Shown one piece after another: positions 63,179-64,000 of a DNA stretch of 64,000 nt. The notes under the pieces were generated by a model. It had not been told where the DNA came from. It did no database searches and was given only the letters and a program-made list of their open reading frames with translations. The translations under genes and the position numbers were made by a program. Source of the stretch: Erwinia mallotivora (GTDB taxonomy: Bacteria > Pseudomonadota > Gammaproteobacteria > Enterobacterales > Enterobacteriaceae); NCBI RefSeq assembly GCF_000590885.1, contig NZ_JFHN01000010.1, forward strand, positions 1-64,000, in the 5' to 3' direction. Position 1 is the stretch's first letter, and every line of letters starts with the position of its first letter.

Positions 63179-64000
63179 ATGGTTTTCGGGGAAATAAGGC
63201 ATTGCCTTACCAGGTTATAATCACCAGGCACGAATCAATGGCTTCAGAACAAAAGACAGCGCCTCACGCTATGGTTACGCCAACCCGCTGGCCTGAAGTG
63301 AATCCCTGGTTTTTAACATCAATGAAGAAGCGCTTCCGGGCTGCCTGGACACCGAGCTGACGCCGGATATCGGTGAATATTATCGTGGTATTCTGCACGA
63401 CGACGAAAAGATTCTGGTCACAAATAAAATGAGCATCGCCATTAAAATCTTCAGATACGGCGGACAGGATAGCCTCAGGTCATTTATAGTTGAAAAACGA
63501 CGCTGGCGATTTTTTGACCGCCCCGTGGTATTGCCTGCACCCGGCTGGAATTAGCCAATATTTATCTGTCCACGTTTCTCAACCAGTACCACAGAAAACC
63601 GTTCGTTTTTACCCGCCTAACGCAGAGGTTTACAAACAGGGAGTGGCAGGTAATTTTGCTGCTCTTTCGCGGTGTCAGGTGCAATGCCATGCGTGGAATA
63701 CTGAGCATCAGCGCATCAACACGGCGTAACAGGCTGATTCGTTGCTGCAACAAAGCCGGGGTAGTGAATACCGCAGCCCTTCTCCAACTCTGTTGGCAAA
63801 ACGGATAGGATAACTATATTCCACCCTGTTTTCTGCAAAAAGGGCATGTTTCACTGTCATGATTTGATGAAACCTTCCGTTTCGAAGGGCCAGTAATGGA
63901 GTCGTAGCCAGAAATAAATGGTTCAAAAATCATTTGGCAGCTATGTTTTTAATCTGAAATTACTTATTCCTCGGTCCAGTTGAGCCTTATATCTTAATGA
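63179..64000. other. No supportable gene; possible decayed coding sequence
   Basis: About 820 bases. A short ATG frame from 63238 ends at 63360, and a second frame continues from there to a stop at about 63556 (encoding INEEALPGCLDTELTPDIGE and on), suggesting one former gene with a frameshift near 63290-63320. The minus-strand frames at 63562-63926 have no family resemblance. Nothing here is assigned. Confidence 0.4.

Noticed and set aside
63562-63926. Minus-strand frames as an IS remnant
   Set aside because: No transposase motif or terminal repeat could be recognised.

Overview
The window looks like chromosome of an Enterobacterales member, most probably the Erwinia/Pantoea side of the order. 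Many proteins are close to Escherichia coli counterparts (acs-yjcH-actP, gltP, aer, sbmA, treF, ynfM, qorB/ytfH, yjcE, ghxP, soxR/soxS, yjcB) and partly keep E. coli gene order. They are interleaved with AT-rich accessory blocks of fimbrial, bacteriocin-like, effector-like and surface-polysaccharide genes. Species assignment is inference.

Layout. 1-1305: an IS3-family element whose right end cuts a membrane-anchored winged-helix regulator (remnant to 1876). 2554-7445: a complete chaperone-usher fimbrial operon (pilin, chaperone, usher, two-domain tip protein). 7729-8085: a small glycine-rich protein with a class II microcin type leader, in an AT-rich stretch. 8723-13080: an EvgAS/BvgAS-type phosphorelay (LuxR-type regulator plus tripartite hybrid kinase) and a DUF1090 periplasmic protein. 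13264-15411: an orphan usher truncated at both ends. 15445-24380: qorB/ytfH, treF, ynfM, three short regulator/enzyme groups (LysR, Sua5/YrdC-like, PRISE-type reductase with divergent LysR). 24393-32048: a PAS-GGDEF-EAL protein, sbmA, single-chain dihydroxyacetone kinase and aer.

32352-48330 follows the E. coli gltP-acs-actP-yjcE-ghxP-soxRS-yjcB region, but without the nrf operon between gltP and acs. It carries an inserted block of a YfaZ-like porin, a CidAB/LrgAB pair with a LysR gene, and a 438-residue protein resembling a papain-like cysteine protease/deamidase effector. 48380-52316 is low-GC: an ATP-grasp glycan enzyme, a Wzx-type flippase, a truncated IS3-type protein, and about 0.8 kb with a 17-bp-stem hairpin. 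52317-63178 holds a DMT exporter, a VirK/YbjX protein, a DUF3828 protein, an alpha/beta hydrolase, a nitrilase with divergent LysR, a TonB-dependent receptor with a partner binding protein but no ABC permease, a putative PD-(D/E)XK nuclease-like protein and an EEP-family phosphoesterase. The last 0.8 kb has no supportable gene.

Working together: acs, yjcH and actP form an acetate scavenging unit; soxR senses redox stress and drives soxS through a perfect sox box; the hybrid kinase/regulator pair lies between two usher loci and may control surface fimbriae (inference). The strongest candidates for undescribed biology are the effector-like gene at 41241-42557, the microcin-like gene at 7729-8085 with no visible immunity or export gene, the orphan terminator at 30433-30458 that suggests a small RNA, and the PD-(D/E)XK-like protein at 61178-61837. 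No rRNA, tRNA or CRISPR array was recognised.
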